A stretch of 64,000 nucleotides of DNA from Sulfotelmatobacter sp963699695 (GCA_963699695.1 CAVOUU010000006.1:372001-436000), one strand, 5' to 3'. Counted from the first letter of the stretch, positions 1 to 8,284 are shown. Program-made: numbers and translations. The notes: a model not told the origin generated them from the sequence alone.

Positions 1-132
1 GGGCCACATATTCTGGCGTCGGCCGCGCAGGACGCCGTCCGGCAATGGCATTTCAAGCCGCATTTCGAAGGCACCGATGCGGTGGAAACCCAGGCTAAGA
101 TCACGGTCAACTTTACGATCTCTACGAATTAG
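1..132 (+). CDS. C-terminal end of a TonB-like (energy transducer) protein, partial
   Basis: The first 43 codons of the window form an open frame with no start, ending in TAG at 130-132, so only the last part of the gene is present. The residues include AVRQWHFKPHF and end in KITVNFTIST. This is the pattern at the end of TonB C-terminal domains, where an 'A(V/L)xxW(R/K)(F/Y)xPA' helix is followed by a beta strand. In TonB proteins this domain contacts outer-membrane transporters; in acidobacterial-type genomes many small secreted proteins carry it alone. Nothing more can be said because the N-terminus lies outside the window. Confidence 0.6.
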   Translation, partial: GPHILASAAQDAVRQWHFKPHFEGTDAVETQAKITVNFTISTN

Positions 133-139
133 GGGATCT

Positions 140-250
140 GGTCTTAGGTCTTAGGTCTTAGGCCTTAGGTCTTGGGCGCGAGATGACGGGCCGCCAACTT
201 AATCCCTCGAGGCCTACGACCTAACACCTAAGACCCAACACCCAACACCT
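140..250. repeat. Pair of inverted heptamer arrays (TTAGGTC-type), left pair
   Basis: Positions 140-176 hold about five head-to-tail copies of a 7-base unit (TCTTAGG with variants). Positions 212-250 hold the same unit in reverse complement (CACCTAA, CCCAACA variants). The two arrays can therefore pair with each other. A second such pair lies at 444-554. Between this pair's arrays there is only a short spacer (about 177-211). Confidence 0.75.
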
Positions 251-443
251 GCCCTCGAAGAAAAGCCTGCCACAAATAACGAGCGCCTCGAATCTCTTTC
301 GAGAACGAGGCGCCCGGGCAGCCCTCCCCCAGAACTGCTCACCTGCAAAAATAAACTCGGGAACAATTTTTGCAAATGGCACTCCCGTGCTACGTATGCT
401 GCTCGGAAGCGCCACGGTGCCGGGGGCATCCTGTCCACCGGCT
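251..443 (-). ncRNA. Candidate structured RNA between the heptamer arrays
   Basis: No convincing protein frame covers this segment, but read on the minus strand it folds well by eye. It has an 8-bp stem GCGCCTCG/CGAGGCGC (281-311) continued by TCTC-GAAA-GAGA with a GNRA tetraloop. It also has a 9-bp stem TGCAAAAAT/ATTTTTGCA (346-376) and a small GCAC/GTGC hairpin (380-391). A CCCCC/GGGGG pairing could enclose the last two. No family was recognised (6S, SRP, tmRNA and RNase P motifs were looked for and not found), and no clear promoter was seen. The strand is chosen only because GAAA is a stable loop in that orientation. Confidence 0.3.
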
Positions 444-554
444 CAGGTCTTAGGTCATAGGTCTTAGGTGTTAGGTGTTGGGCGTTTAGGCGTTAGGCCC
501 TGGGAGAACTTGTTTTGCCTAAAACCTAAGACCTAACACCTAACACCTACGACC
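444..554. repeat. Pair of inverted heptamer arrays, right pair
   Basis: Positions 444-502 carry direct heptamers (AGGTCTT, AGGTGTT, AGGCGTT variants) and 517-554 carry the reverse complement (CCTAAGA, CCTAACA). The arrangement repeats that of 140-250, so the segment 251-443 is flanked on both sides by a self-complementary array pair. The right pair sits directly upstream of the PAS-motAB operon and could form a long hairpin in a leader or between genes. Confidence 0.75.
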
Positions 555-569
555 AAAGCCCCCCGGCCC

Positions 570-597
570 TGAAGTCGGACTCGAAGTCTGCCGATGT
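570..597 (+). promoter_or_regulatory. Possible sigma28 (FliA-type) promoter for the PAS-motAB operon
   Basis: TGAAGTCG at 570-577 and GCCGATGT at 590-597 resemble the sigma28 elements TAAAGTTT and GCCGATAA. The spacing is 12 rather than the usual 11, so this is weaker than the element before the second MCP (60554-60580). A start site near 604 would give a leader of about 20 bases before the ATG at 624. Motility genes are common sigma28 targets, which supports the reading. Confidence 0.35.
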
Positions 598-623
598 AAG
601 ACTCAGCATCTTTGCGAGACGCC

Positions 624-1547
624 ATGCCGGCTTTTAAAGATCCCGAGATCTACCGCGACATCCTCGACGCGCTGCAGATTGGCGTGAGCGTGCTCGATCT
701 GCAGAAAAAAATTGTCTTCTGGAGCGATGGCGCGGAGCAGATTACCGGCTACTCGCGCATTGACGTTCTGGGGCACTCCTGCAACGAAAACATTCTTCTC
801 CCCTGCAATCAGAGCAGTTGCGAGATGTGTTCAGAAAAGTGCCCAATCGCCAGCGCCCTTCATAACGGGCGACCCTTTGAAGCCGTCAGCCTTATTCATC
901 ACAAATCCGGACACCGTACTTCGGTTCATGCCTGGGCGATACCCTTGCGCGATGAGCACGGCTCGATGATTGGTGTGATTCAAACCTTCGAGGGAGAGAC
1001 CGCCATCAACGGTCCCGATCCGAACGACCAAAGTATGAAAGAGCGTGGGTGGCTCGACGAATCTACGGGCTTGCCCAACCAGACGATGATGCTCTCGCAT
1101 TTACGAGAGACGCTGGGATCGTTCGCCGAGTTGCATATCCCCTTCGGCGTGATCTGGGTTCAGGCGCATGAACTCGATCCACTGCGCGCCCGCTACGGGA
1201 AGGAGGGCGCGAACTCCATGCTTCAAGTGTTGGCCCGTACCCTGAGAAATTCCATTTGGCCCACGGACTTCGTGGGGCGATGGAGCGAAAATCAATTTCT
1301 TGCCATTCTGTGCGGATGCGGCGACGACGCCCTGCATGCGGTTAGCGGGCGAATGCGCCGGATGATGTCGAGCGCCACCATCACCTGGTGGGGCGAACAG
1401 TTGAGCGCGAGAGTTTCGATCGGATGTGCCGGAGCCGTTGCGGGCGACAGCGTGGACTCCCTAATGCTGCGGGCGCAACAGCAGGTGAGCGCAGGCCATG
1501 CAGGGGAATCTAGTTTGGCCGCGCGCGCTCCACAGTCAAGAACTTGA
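624..1547 (+). CDS. PAS sensor protein with a degenerate GGDEF domain
   Basis: A 307-residue cytoplasmic protein. An N-terminal PAS domain (about residues 8-125) includes FWSDGAEQITGYSR and a four-cysteine stretch with CNQSSCEMCSEKC, which could bind a metal or be redox active. A C-terminal domain (about 145-285) begins with DESTGLPN, like the DxLTxLxNR start of GGDEF domains. The signature loop reads RWSENQF instead of R(x)GGDEF, so it should not make cyclic di-GMP. ATG at 624 is preferred over an in-frame TTG at 612. motA starts 16 bases after the stop, so this is the first gene of a PAS-motA-motB operon. It may act as a sensor or nucleotide-binding regulator of the motor; that role is inferred from context only. 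Confidence 0.75.
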   Translation: MPAFKDPEIYRDILDALQIGVSVLDLQKKIVFWSDGAEQITGYSRIDVLGHSCNENILLPCNQSSCEMCSEKCPIASALHNGRPFEAVSLIHHKSGHRTSVHAWAIPLRDEHGSMIGVIQTFEGETAINGPDPNDQSMKERGWLDESTGLPNQTMMLSHLRETLGSFAELHIPFGVIWVQAHELDPLRARYGKEGANSMLQVLARTLRNSIWPTDFVGRWSENQFLAILCGCGDDALHAVSGRMRRMMSSATITWWGEQLSARVSIGCAGAVAGDSVDSLMLRAQQQVSAGHAGESSLAARAPQSRT

Positions 1548-1563
1548 GCTTTACGAGCTAACC

Positions 1564-2436
1564 ATGTTCGCCATTATCGGAATCGTCGTCGTCTTCGGCT
1601 GCGTGATCGCCGGCTACCTGATGGAGCACGGGAACTTGAAAGTGCTGATTCAACCCGCCGAACTGGTGACCATTGCCGGAGCCGCTATCGGCACCGTACT
1701 GATCGCAAATCCTCTGCACATTCTCAAGGCAATCGCCGGCGGCATTGGCGGCGTATTCGGCGGATCCAAGTACAGCAAACAGGCCTACATCGATTCTCTC
1801 AAAATGATGTACGACCTTCTCAATAAAGCCCGCAAGGATGGACTGATGGCGCTTGAGGGGGACGTCGAAGAACCAGACCAGAGCCCGGTTTTCTCCAAAG
1901 GGCCGGCGGTTTTCAAGAACCATCATGTGCGCGACTTTGTCTGCGACTCGCTGCGCATGGCCATCACAGGAGTCGACGCCTTCGATCTGGACCAGATGCT
2001 CGACCTCGATATGGAAGTTCACCATCACGGCGCCGCCCTGCCCCCCGCCGCGCTCAGTAGCATGGCCGACTCCCTGCCGGGACTCGGAATTGTCGCTGCT
2101 GTCTTGGGAATCGTGATCACCATGGGAGCGTTGGGCGGCCCTCCGGAAGAGATTGGCAAGAAGGTCGCTGCGGCACTGGTTGGAACATTTCTCGGCATCC
2201 TCCTCTGTTACGGGCTGGTGGGGCCCATTGCTGCGAACATGACGAAGATCGCCGACGACGAACAGGCGTTTCTGTATGTTCTTCGAGTTCTGATCGTCTC
2301 GTTTCTAAAAGGGACGGCGCCGATCATGGCCGTCGAAGTTGCGCGGCGTGCCGTGCCTGGCCACCTGCGGCCATCGTTTAAGGAACTTGAGGCGGCCTGC
2401 CGCGGCGGAGGCGCGGCCGCGGCGGCTTCCGCTTAA
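1564..2436 (+). CDS. motA: Flagellar motor stator protein MotA
   Basis: 290 residues, the usual MotA length. It starts MFAIIGIVVVFGCVIAGYL, and the family pattern of four membrane segments is visible: two near the N-terminus (about 1-50) and two after residue 165 (PGLGIVAAVLGIVITMGAL and LVGTFLGILLCYGLVGPIAA). A cytoplasmic loop lies between them. MotA and MotB form the proton-conducting stator of the flagellar motor in the inner membrane. An upstream in-frame extension to 1498 overlaps the preceding gene and is rejected because the membrane segment begins directly at the ATG at 1564. motB follows after 30 bases. The C-terminus ends in an Ala/Gly-rich tail. Confidence 0.92.
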   Translation: MFAIIGIVVVFGCVIAGYLMEHGNLKVLIQPAELVTIAGAAIGTVLIANPLHILKAIAGGIGGVFGGSKYSKQAYIDSLKMMYDLLNKARKDGLMALEGDVEEPDQSPVFSKGPAVFKNHHVRDFVCDSLRMAITGVDAFDLDQMLDLDMEVHHHGAALPPAALSSMADSLPGLGIVAAVLGIVITMGALGGPPEEIGKKVAAALVGTFLGILLCYGLVGPIAANMTKIADDEQAFLYVLRVLIVSFLKGTAPIMAVEVARRAVPGHLRPSFKELEAACRGGGAAAAASA

Positions 2437-2466
2437 GCCAGCAGAATCCTAGACTCGGCAAAAATC

Positions 2467-3315
2467 ATGGACAAGACCAGGCCCATCATTATCCTCAAGA
2501 AAAAAGGTGGTCACGGCGGCCATCATGGCGGCGCCTGGAAGGTCGCGTATGCCGATTTCGTCACCGCCATGATGTCGCTGTTTATCGTACTGTGGCTTCT
2601 TAGCAGCAGCAAGACCGTACAAGAGGCAGTCGGCGGATATTTTCGCGATCCCAGTGGCACAGCCAACAAGAAAGGAACCCTCAACGCGGGCGCAGGCGAG
2701 AATTTTGTCCTCACTAAAGACGACATGCCCAAGCTGAAAGAGACGCTGGAGGAGAAAATTCGCCAGATGCAGGACTTCGAAAAACTAAAAAGTCATGTCG
2801 AGATGACAGTGACTTCCGAGGGGCTACGCATCGAGCTTACCGAATCTGCCGCCGGAACGTTCTTCAACAGCGGCAGTCCCAAAGTCAACGGTGATGGACG
2901 TGATCTGCTGGAGACGCTGGCACAAGAACTGGGCAAACTGCCCAACAAACTATCTATCGAGGGTCACACCGACTCCAAGCCTTACGCCGGTTCCGGCGGC
3001 TACACCAACTGGGAGCTTTCCACCGATCGCGCGAACGCCGCGCGCCGCCTGATGCAAGCGGATGGAATTAGGCCCGATCAGGTTTCTCAAGTCCGTGGAT
3101 TTGCCGACCAGCGGCTGCGCAAAGCCGACAGCCCGCTCGATCCTGCCAACCGGCGAATCTCCATCATCGTGCAGTATATTTTCAAAGACGAGAAGGAAAA
3201 GAGCGGCGATGAAGGCAAGCCCTCTGCAGGAAACGCAGCGGACAAAACAGAAGGACAGAAGTCCGAAGAAAGACCCTCGCCAGGCCCTGCCGAGGCACCG
3301 GCCAAGAAAGAATGA
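2467..3315 (+). CDS. motB: Flagellar motor stator protein MotB (OmpA-like peptidoglycan-binding)
   Basis: 282 residues. A basic, His/Gly-rich N-terminus leads into one membrane segment with WKVAYADFVTAMMSLFIVLW; Asp30 is the expected proton-carrying aspartate. A periplasmic plug/linker region follows. The OmpA-like domain at about 140-235 contains IEGHTDSKPYAG, LSTDRANAARRLM and PANRRISIIV, which bind peptidoglycan. The last 45 residues are Lys/Glu/Pro-rich and likely disordered. It forms the stator with MotA, whose gene ends 30 bases upstream. No flagellar structural genes are visible in this window. Confidence 0.93.
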   Translation: MDKTRPIIILKKKGGHGGHHGGAWKVAYADFVTAMMSLFIVLWLLSSSKTVQEAVGGYFRDPSGTANKKGTLNAGAGENFVLTKDDMPKLKETLEEKIRQMQDFEKLKSHVEMTVTSEGLRIELTESAAGTFFNSGSPKVNGDGRDLLETLAQELGKLPNKLSIEGHTDSKPYAGSGGYTNWELSTDRANAARRLMQADGIRPDQVSQVRGFADQRLRKADSPLDPANRRISIIVQYIFKDEKEKSGDEGKPSAGNAADKTEGQKSEERPSPGPAEAPAKKE

Positions 3316-3423
3316 ATCAGGCTCTCCCCTGCGCTGCTCTGCGCCCTCCGGAGTTGAGAATTTAGCCACGCTTCTTCTTGGTTGTATAATCGCGATTCTG
3401 ATTTCTCCCAGGAGCTCATTCAA

Positions 3424-5052
3424 ATGCGAAACTCAGCACGCATATTGTGCCTTCTTCTAGTCACGCTTTCTTTCACCCCGTTGTGGTCGCAGGAAAAAGT
3501 TGACCTCGAGACCATCACTCGCATTCGTTACGAGGGCTTCCACAATTCGAAGGTGATGGACTACGCCTCCGGCCTGATGGATTCGATTGGCGAGCGGCTC
3601 ACCGGCTCGCCGAACATGAAGCGCGCCAATGAATGGACGCGCGAGCAACTCGCCGCCATGGGCCTCGCGAACGCGCACCTCGAGCCATGGGGGCCGTTCG
3701 GCCGCGGCTGGGCTAACCAGTATGTCAACGTTCGTATGACCTCGCCGGACGTGGTCACCCTACTCGCGTATCCGAAGGCGTGGACGCCGGGCACCAACGG
3801 CGTGGTTCAGGGCAAGTGCATTCGCGCCACCCTCGACAAGAAAGAGGATTTCGAGAAGTACAAAGGCAAGCTGGCCGGAATGATCGTGATCCTGGGTGCG
3901 GACGCGGAAGTGAAGCCGATTACTGAGGCTCCCTACAAACGCGACAGTGACGAGGATCTCGCAAAACTTAGCGACTACCTGATTCCCCCCGACCGTCCGG
4001 CCTTTCGCTTTGCCGATTTCATCAAGCGGCAACAGTTCGTGAAGGATTTAAATCAATTCTTCGCAGACGAAAAAGTCTTGGCCGTGATCGACCACAGCCG
4101 CGGCACCTCGGGAGGCGGCACGGTCTTCGTGCAATCCGGAGGGTCGTACAAGCCGGGCGAAACCAGCACTGTTCCGCAGCTCACGATGGCGTCTGAGCAC
4201 TGGACGCGGATCGCGCGCCTGCTGCAACAGAAGAAAGACGTCTCGCTTGAACTCAACGTCAACAATACTTTTTACGATGATGACGCGATGCAGTACGACA
4301 CAATCGCCGAAATTCCCGGCACGGATAAAGAGAAGAAAGATGAAGTCGTGATGCTGGGCGCGCATCTCGATTCCTGGCACGCCGGCACCGGAGCCACCGA
4401 CAACGGCGCGGGAACGATTGTGATGATGGAAGCGATGCGCATTTTAAAGGCGGTCGACGTGAAGCCGCGGCGCACCATCCGCATCGGCCTGTGGAGTGGC
4501 GAAGAAGAAGGACTGCTGGGATCGCAGGGATATGTCGAACACCATTTCGGCGCGCGCCCTCGCATGGACGAGCCGGGAATGAAAGACCTGCCCACATTAC
4601 TGCGCCGCGAAGCTGGAGATGTCACCGTAAAACCGGAACAGTCGAAAGTTTCCGCCTACTTCAACATCGACAACGGGACCGGTAAGGTTCGCGGGATTTA
4701 TTTGCAGGAGAACGAAGCGGTCGAGCCTATCTTTCAGGCGTGGATGGCTCCATTCAAAGACCTGGGGATGAATACGATCTCCATGCGCAATACCGGCGGC
4801 ACTGATCATCTGTCGTTCGACGCCGTCGGCATTCCGGGATTCCAATTCATTCAGGATCCCATCGAATACGAAACCCGCACGCATCACTCGAACATGGATG
4901 TGTACGATCGCCTGCAACCGGATGATTTGAAGCAGATCGCGGTGATCGTGGCGAGCTTTGTTTACGACGCCGCCCAGCGTGACCAGATGCTGCCGCGGAA
5001 GCCGATTGAGAAGGGGGTACCGAAAGAAGCGGAGAAGAAAGAAGGGCAGTGA
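3424..5052 (+). CDS. Secreted M28-family zinc metallopeptidase
   Basis: 542 residues with a signal peptide (MRNSARILCLLLVTLSFTPL, cut near WSQ). M28 di-zinc ligands are visible in order: His in GAHLDSW (about residue 313), Asp in TDNGAG (327), Glu-Glu in SGEEEG (360), Asp in FNIDNG (415) and His in THHSNMD (487). A protease-associated (PA) type insertion likely fills about 120-260. It should be an extracytoplasmic aminopeptidase or carboxypeptidase acting on peptides. The ATG at 3424 is chosen over an upstream in-frame start because AGGAG lies at 3410-3414 and the signal peptide begins there. Confidence 0.9.
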   Translation: MRNSARILCLLLVTLSFTPLWSQEKVDLETITRIRYEGFHNSKVMDYASGLMDSIGERLTGSPNMKRANEWTREQLAAMGLANAHLEPWGPFGRGWANQYVNVRMTSPDVVTLLAYPKAWTPGTNGVVQGKCIRATLDKKEDFEKYKGKLAGMIVILGADAEVKPITEAPYKRDSDEDLAKLSDYLIPPDRPAFRFADFIKRQQFVKDLNQFFADEKVLAVIDHSRGTSGGGTVFVQSGGSYKPGETSTVPQLTMASEHWTRIARLLQQKKDVSLELNVNNTFYDDDAMQYDTIAEIPGTDKEKKDEVVMLGAHLDSWHAGTGATDNGAGTIVMMEAMRILKAVDVKPRRTIRIGLWSGEEEGLLGSQGYVEHHFGARPRMDEPGMKDLPTLLRREAGDVTVKPEQSKVSAYFNIDNGTGKVRGIYLQENEAVEPIFQAWMAPFKDLGMNTISMRNTGGTDHLSFDAVGIPGFQFIQDPIEYETRTHHSNMDVYDRLQPDDLKQIAVIVASFVYDAAQRDQMLPRKPIEKGVPKEAEKKEGQ

Positions 5053-5226
5053 GCTGCTGGGCGAAGCACGAAAGAAGCTGCTCTGCTCGCGGGCAGTGTT
5101 CACGCGCAAGCTGCGGATCAACGAAAGAACGCTGGAAAAATGTGAGCAGAGACCAAGGAGTTTCGGCCGCATCGGTGAATCAGGTTAAATTCTATTTTCA
5201 TCGCGGCCTGCGAGATGTATTCTATA

Positions 5227-5244
5227 AGCACCTAAAAAGGTGCT
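5227..5244. promoter_or_regulatory. Palindromic operator before the Phd/ParE pair
   Basis: AGCACCT-AAAA-AGGTGCT is a perfect 7+4+7 inverted repeat ending 12 bases before the antitoxin start codon. It overlaps or abuts a TATAAG-like -10 sequence (5223-5228). Antitoxins of this kind usually bind such repeats and repress their own operon, so it is a likely autoregulatory operator. Confidence 0.6.
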
Positions 5245-5256
5245 GGCGAGGAATCC

Positions 5257-5547
5257 GTGCTTGATATTGGCAAAGATATTCAGTCCTTGACGACGTTCAG
5301 GCGTCGATCTGGGGACTTTATGAAGGCCTTGAAGAACAGCAAGCGTCCAATGGTGCTCACGGTAAAGGGCAAAGCTGCGGCGGTAGTGCAGGATGCGGCG
5401 GCCTATCAGCGCCTGCTCGACATTGCGGCGCGAGCCGAGGTGAAGGAGGGCATCCGACAGGGATTGGAGGATGCCAGGAAAGGGAGAACGCGGCCCGCGC
5501 GGGAGTTCTTCCAGGAATTCGAAGCCCGCCATGGAATACGTCGTTGA
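5257..5547 (+). CDS. Phd/YefM-type antitoxin
   Basis: 96 residues starting at GTG (GAGGA about eight bases upstream). The N-terminal half has the Phd/YefM pattern: a start near a strand and helix (LTTFRRRSGDFM), then RPMVLTVKGKAAAVVQDAAAYQ, where 'TxxGKxxxVV' is characteristic. The C-terminal part (EGIRQGLEDARKGRTRPARE) is the usual toxin-binding tail. It should bind DNA at the palindrome just upstream and neutralise the toxin encoded next. The toxin gene overlaps by 17 bases, showing coupled translation. Confidence 0.85.
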   Translation: MLDIGKDIQSLTTFRRRSGDFMKALKNSKRPMVLTVKGKAAAVVQDAAAYQRLLDIAARAEVKEGIRQGLEDARKGRTRPAREFFQEFEARHGIRR

Positions 5548-5821
5548 GCTCACGATTCGCGCCCAACGCGATCTCGAACGGCTCTATGAAGACATCGACG
5601 CTCTGAGCTCAAAGGCCGCGAGGAGGTGGTACTTCGGGCTCTACGAGCAAATTCTCAGCCTGGAAAACCTTCCCTATCGCTGCGCCGTCACACCCGAAAA
5701 CAAGAAGCTGCGGCATCTGTTGTACGGCCGCGGGCATAATACCTATCGCGTGATTTATCGCATTGCGGGGACGAAGGTTCAGGTGCTGCACATCCGGCAC
5801 GGGGCGAGGCAGGGGGTCTGA
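5531..5821 (+). CDS. RelE/ParE-type toxin
   Basis: 96 residues. MEYVVELTIRAQRDLERLYE and the C-terminal YRVIYRIAGTKVQVLHIRHG match the RelE/ParE fold: an N-terminal strand-helix, then strands with conserved Arg and His near the end. RelE members cut mRNA on ribosomes and ParE members poison gyrase; the sequence alone does not decide which. The ATG at 5531 lies inside the end of the antitoxin gene, typical of such pairs, and is preferred to the upstream in-frame start at 5471. Confidence 0.85.
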   Translation: MEYVVELTIRAQRDLERLYEDIDALSSKAARRWYFGLYEQILSLENLPYRCAVTPENKKLRHLLYGRGHNTYRVIYRIAGTKVQVLHIRHGARQGV

Positions 5822-5969
5822 TAACGGCGCTGGGTGCCGCGCTGGTGCGAAGAGTACCGCTGCCTCGTATGCGGACTGCCATACCCCCCTGCGGTCCGCC
5901 ATGGCGGGAGGCCCGAAGCGCGGGATGCTGGTCATGTTACTGGAACTAATCGCGTCGTACACTAAGATC

Positions 5970-8222
5970 ATGACCACCACCACTCTGAATTCCCTCGCCC
6001 GCGCGTCCTCCGCCTACCTGCGATCTGCCATGCACCAGCCCATTCGGTGGCATGAGTGGGGCGAGGAGGCGTTTGCGGCGGCGCGGGCGGCGGATAAGCC
6101 CATGCTGCTGGATATTGGCGCGGTATGGTGCCACTGGTGCCATGTGATGGACCGCGAGTCGTATGACGATCCCGACGTGGCGGCGATCGTGAATGAACAT
6201 TTCATCGCAATGAAGGTGGATCGCGACGAGCGCCCGGACATCGACAGCCGCTACCAGGCGGCGGTGAGCGCGGTCAGCGGGCAGGGTGGATGGCCGCTCA
6301 CGGCGTTTCTTACTCCCGATGGCAAGCCGTTTTATGGCGGCACGTATTTTCCGCCGAACGACGGCTACGGGCGGCCGAGTTTTAAGCGAGTGCTGGCCAG
6401 CATTGCCAATGCGTATCACGAAAAACATGGCGATGTGATGGAGCAGGCGCAGATGGTGGAGCGGGCAATTGCGCAAGCGGAGTCGTTTGCCGGGCGCAGC
6501 GCGCGAGTGTCGGCGAATGTAATTACGGTGATTGAGGAAGCTGCGAATAAGATGTTCGATCCGCAGAATGGCGGGTTTGGGAATGCGCCGAAGTTTCCGC
6601 ATCCTTCAGCGCTGGATTTGTTGATTGAGCAGTATGCGCGAAGAGTCAACACCCCCACTTCTCGCGCAGAGATCGCGCGAGAAATGGGGCACCCGACGCC
6701 TTCCGATCTTCAGAATTTGATTGTCACTACGCTTGAGCATATGGCCAACGGCGGCGTCTATGACCAGTTGGCGGGAGGGTTTCACCGTTACTCGGTGGAC
6801 GAGCGCTGGGTGGTGCCGCACTTTGAAAAAATGTGCTACGACAACTCGGAGCTGCTGAAAAATTATGTACATGCCTATCAGGCAACAGGTTCGAAATTCT
6901 TTGCCGATGTGGCGCGGGACATTATCCGCTGGATGGATGAGTGGCTGAGCGATCGCGAGCGCGGCGGATTTTACGCATCGCAGGACGCCGACATCAACAT
7001 GGACGACGACGGCGATTATTTCACCTGGACGTTGGAGGAGGCCCGCGCGGCGCTCACGGAAGAAGAAGCGCAGGTCGCTGCGCTGCGTTACGACATCAAT
7101 GAGATTGGCGAGATGCATCATAATCCGGCGAAGAATGTTTTGTTCGTGCGCGCGTCGATCGAAGAGATTGCGCGAAGGATGAGCCTGAGCGCGGAGCGCG
7201 TGCAAGAACTTCTCGATTCCGCAAAGAAAAAAATGTATGCCGCGAGACTGCAACGGCCCACCCCATATGTAGACAAGACTGTTTACGTGGGATGGAATGC
7301 GATGTGCGTTTCGGCTTATCTGGAAGCCGCGAAGGTTCTCGGGTTAGATGAGGCGCGGCAATTTGCGCTGCGTTCGCTGGACCGGGTGCTGGCTGAGGCC
7401 TGGAACAAGGCAGACAGTAGCGCGGGCGAGTCGCCAGCGTCCACGCGATCCGCGACTACCGAAGCAGGGCGGCTTCTGCATGTGGTGGCTTATTCCGATC
7501 CGCAAGCTGAGCACCGAGAAGTTTTCGGCCTGCTGGAGGATTATGCGGCCGCAACGCTGGCCTGCCTCGATGCCTATGAAGCAACCGCCGACCTCAGCTA
7601 CTTCAAGTTTGCGCAAGCCATCGGCGATGCGATGATCGCGCGCTTTTTCGATTCCGTCTCCGGAGGATTTTTCGATGCCGAGCCTTCGGCCGACGGCAGG
7701 AGTCTGGGTGTGCTCTCGACTCGCCGCAAGCCATTGCAGGATTCACCGACGCCAGCAGGCAATCCCATGGCTGCGGTCGCGCTATTGCGCCTGCATCATT
7801 ACACAAGCGACGCCGCCTATCGCGACAAGGCAGAACAAACGCTGGAGACGTTTGCCGGGGTGGCGGAGCAGTTTGGCATTTTTGTTGCGACCTACGGTAT
7901 TGCAGTCGCCCACTTCCTGGAGAGCCCCATTCAAGTGGTGGTCGTTGAAGCGGAGGGATCGGAAGAATCGGCCAACACCCTCGCCGGGGCCGCACAGGCG
8001 GCTTTCGCTTTTAACAAGAGTGTGCTGCGTTTGAAATCGAATCAGGCAATCGCGGAAAATCTTCCTCCCTCGCTTGCGGCCAGTATTCCAAACTTACCGC
8101 CGTTAAACTCCGGCGGGTCATTCGCAGTTTTATGTTCGGGATTTAGCTGCCAGCCTCCGATCACCAATCCGGAAGAGTTGAGCCGAGCGCTGGGAGATGC
8201 GCTCAAGAAACCTGGCGAGTAA
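5970..8222 (+). CDS. YyaL/SSP411-type protein (DUF255 thioredoxin-like plus six-hairpin domain)
   Basis: 750 residues. The N-terminal thioredoxin-like domain has WCHWCHVMDRESYDD (about 51-65), then MKVDRDERPDI and GGWPLTAFLTPDG, all hallmarks of DUF255. The rest is an alpha/alpha-barrel of the kind in glycosidases and epimerases (GGFGNAPKFPHPS, FEKMCYDN, GGFYASQDAD). The biochemical role of this widespread family is not established. The ATG at 5970 fits the domain start; in-frame sequence upstream overlaps the toxin gene. A palindromic repeat lies in frame at codons about 228-242, and a low-complexity insert occurs near 7420-7470 (AGESPASTRSATTEAG). Both look like additions to the barrel. Confidence 0.85.
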   Translation: MTTTTLNSLARASSAYLRSAMHQPIRWHEWGEEAFAAARAADKPMLLDIGAVWCHWCHVMDRESYDDPDVAAIVNEHFIAMKVDRDERPDIDSRYQAAVSAVSGQGGWPLTAFLTPDGKPFYGGTYFPPNDGYGRPSFKRVLASIANAYHEKHGDVMEQAQMVERAIAQAESFAGRSARVSANVITVIEEAANKMFDPQNGGFGNAPKFPHPSALDLLIEQYARRVNTPTSRAEIAREMGHPTPSDLQNLIVTTLEHMANGGVYDQLAGGFHRYSVDERWVVPHFEKMCYDNSELLKNYVHAYQATGSKFFADVARDIIRWMDEWLSDRERGGFYASQDADINMDDDGDYFTWTLEEARAALTEEEAQVAALRYDINEIGEMHHNPAKNVLFVRASIEEIARRMSLSAERVQELLDSAKKKMYAARLQRPTPYVDKTVYVGWNAMCVSAYLEAAKVLGLDEARQFALRSLDRVLAEAWNKADSSAGESPASTRSATTEAGRLLHVVAYSDPQAEHREVFGLLEDYAAATLACLDAYEATADLSYFKFAQAIGDAMIARFFDSVSGGFFDAEPSADGRSLGVLSTRRKPLQDSPTPAGNPMAAVALLRLHHYTSDAAYRDKAEQTLETFAGVAEQFGIFVATYGIAVAHFLESPIQVVVVEAEGSEESANTLAGAAQAAFAFNKSVLRLKSNQAIAENLPPSLAASIPNLPPLNSGGSFAVLCSGFSCQPPITNPEELSRALGDALKKPGE
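6653..6694. repeat. Dispersed palindromic repeat, copy A (inside the YyaL-type gene)
   Basis: CCCCACTTCTCGC, a 9-base loop, then GCGCGAGAAATGGGGCACCC. The arms pair to make a hairpin. The same arms recur at 13284-13321 (inside the E1 gene, opposite orientation) and at 53244-53281 (intergenic). This copy is translated in frame as PTSRAEIAREMGHP. Confidence 0.8.
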
Positions 8223-8242
8223 GAATAAAAAACAACCGCCGC

Positions 8243-8284
8243 AAAAAAAAGGGCCGACGGGGTATGTATGAAGTCCGTCAGCCC
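8243..8284 (-). terminator. Rho-independent terminator of the small secreted peptide gene
   Basis: Read on the minus strand: GGGCTGACGG, a 14-base loop, CCGTCGGCCC, then eight T. The stem is 10 bp with a single T-G wobble. It lies about 100 bases after the stop of the 38-residue gene at 8385-8501, and 20 bases past the stop of the convergent YyaL-type gene. Confidence 0.85.

Noticed and set aside
214..438. Two overlapping minus-strand open frames of 64 and 74 codons between the heptamer arrays
   Set aside because: They extend into the repeats, have no ribosome site and encode sequence with no family character; the segment is better explained by hairpins.
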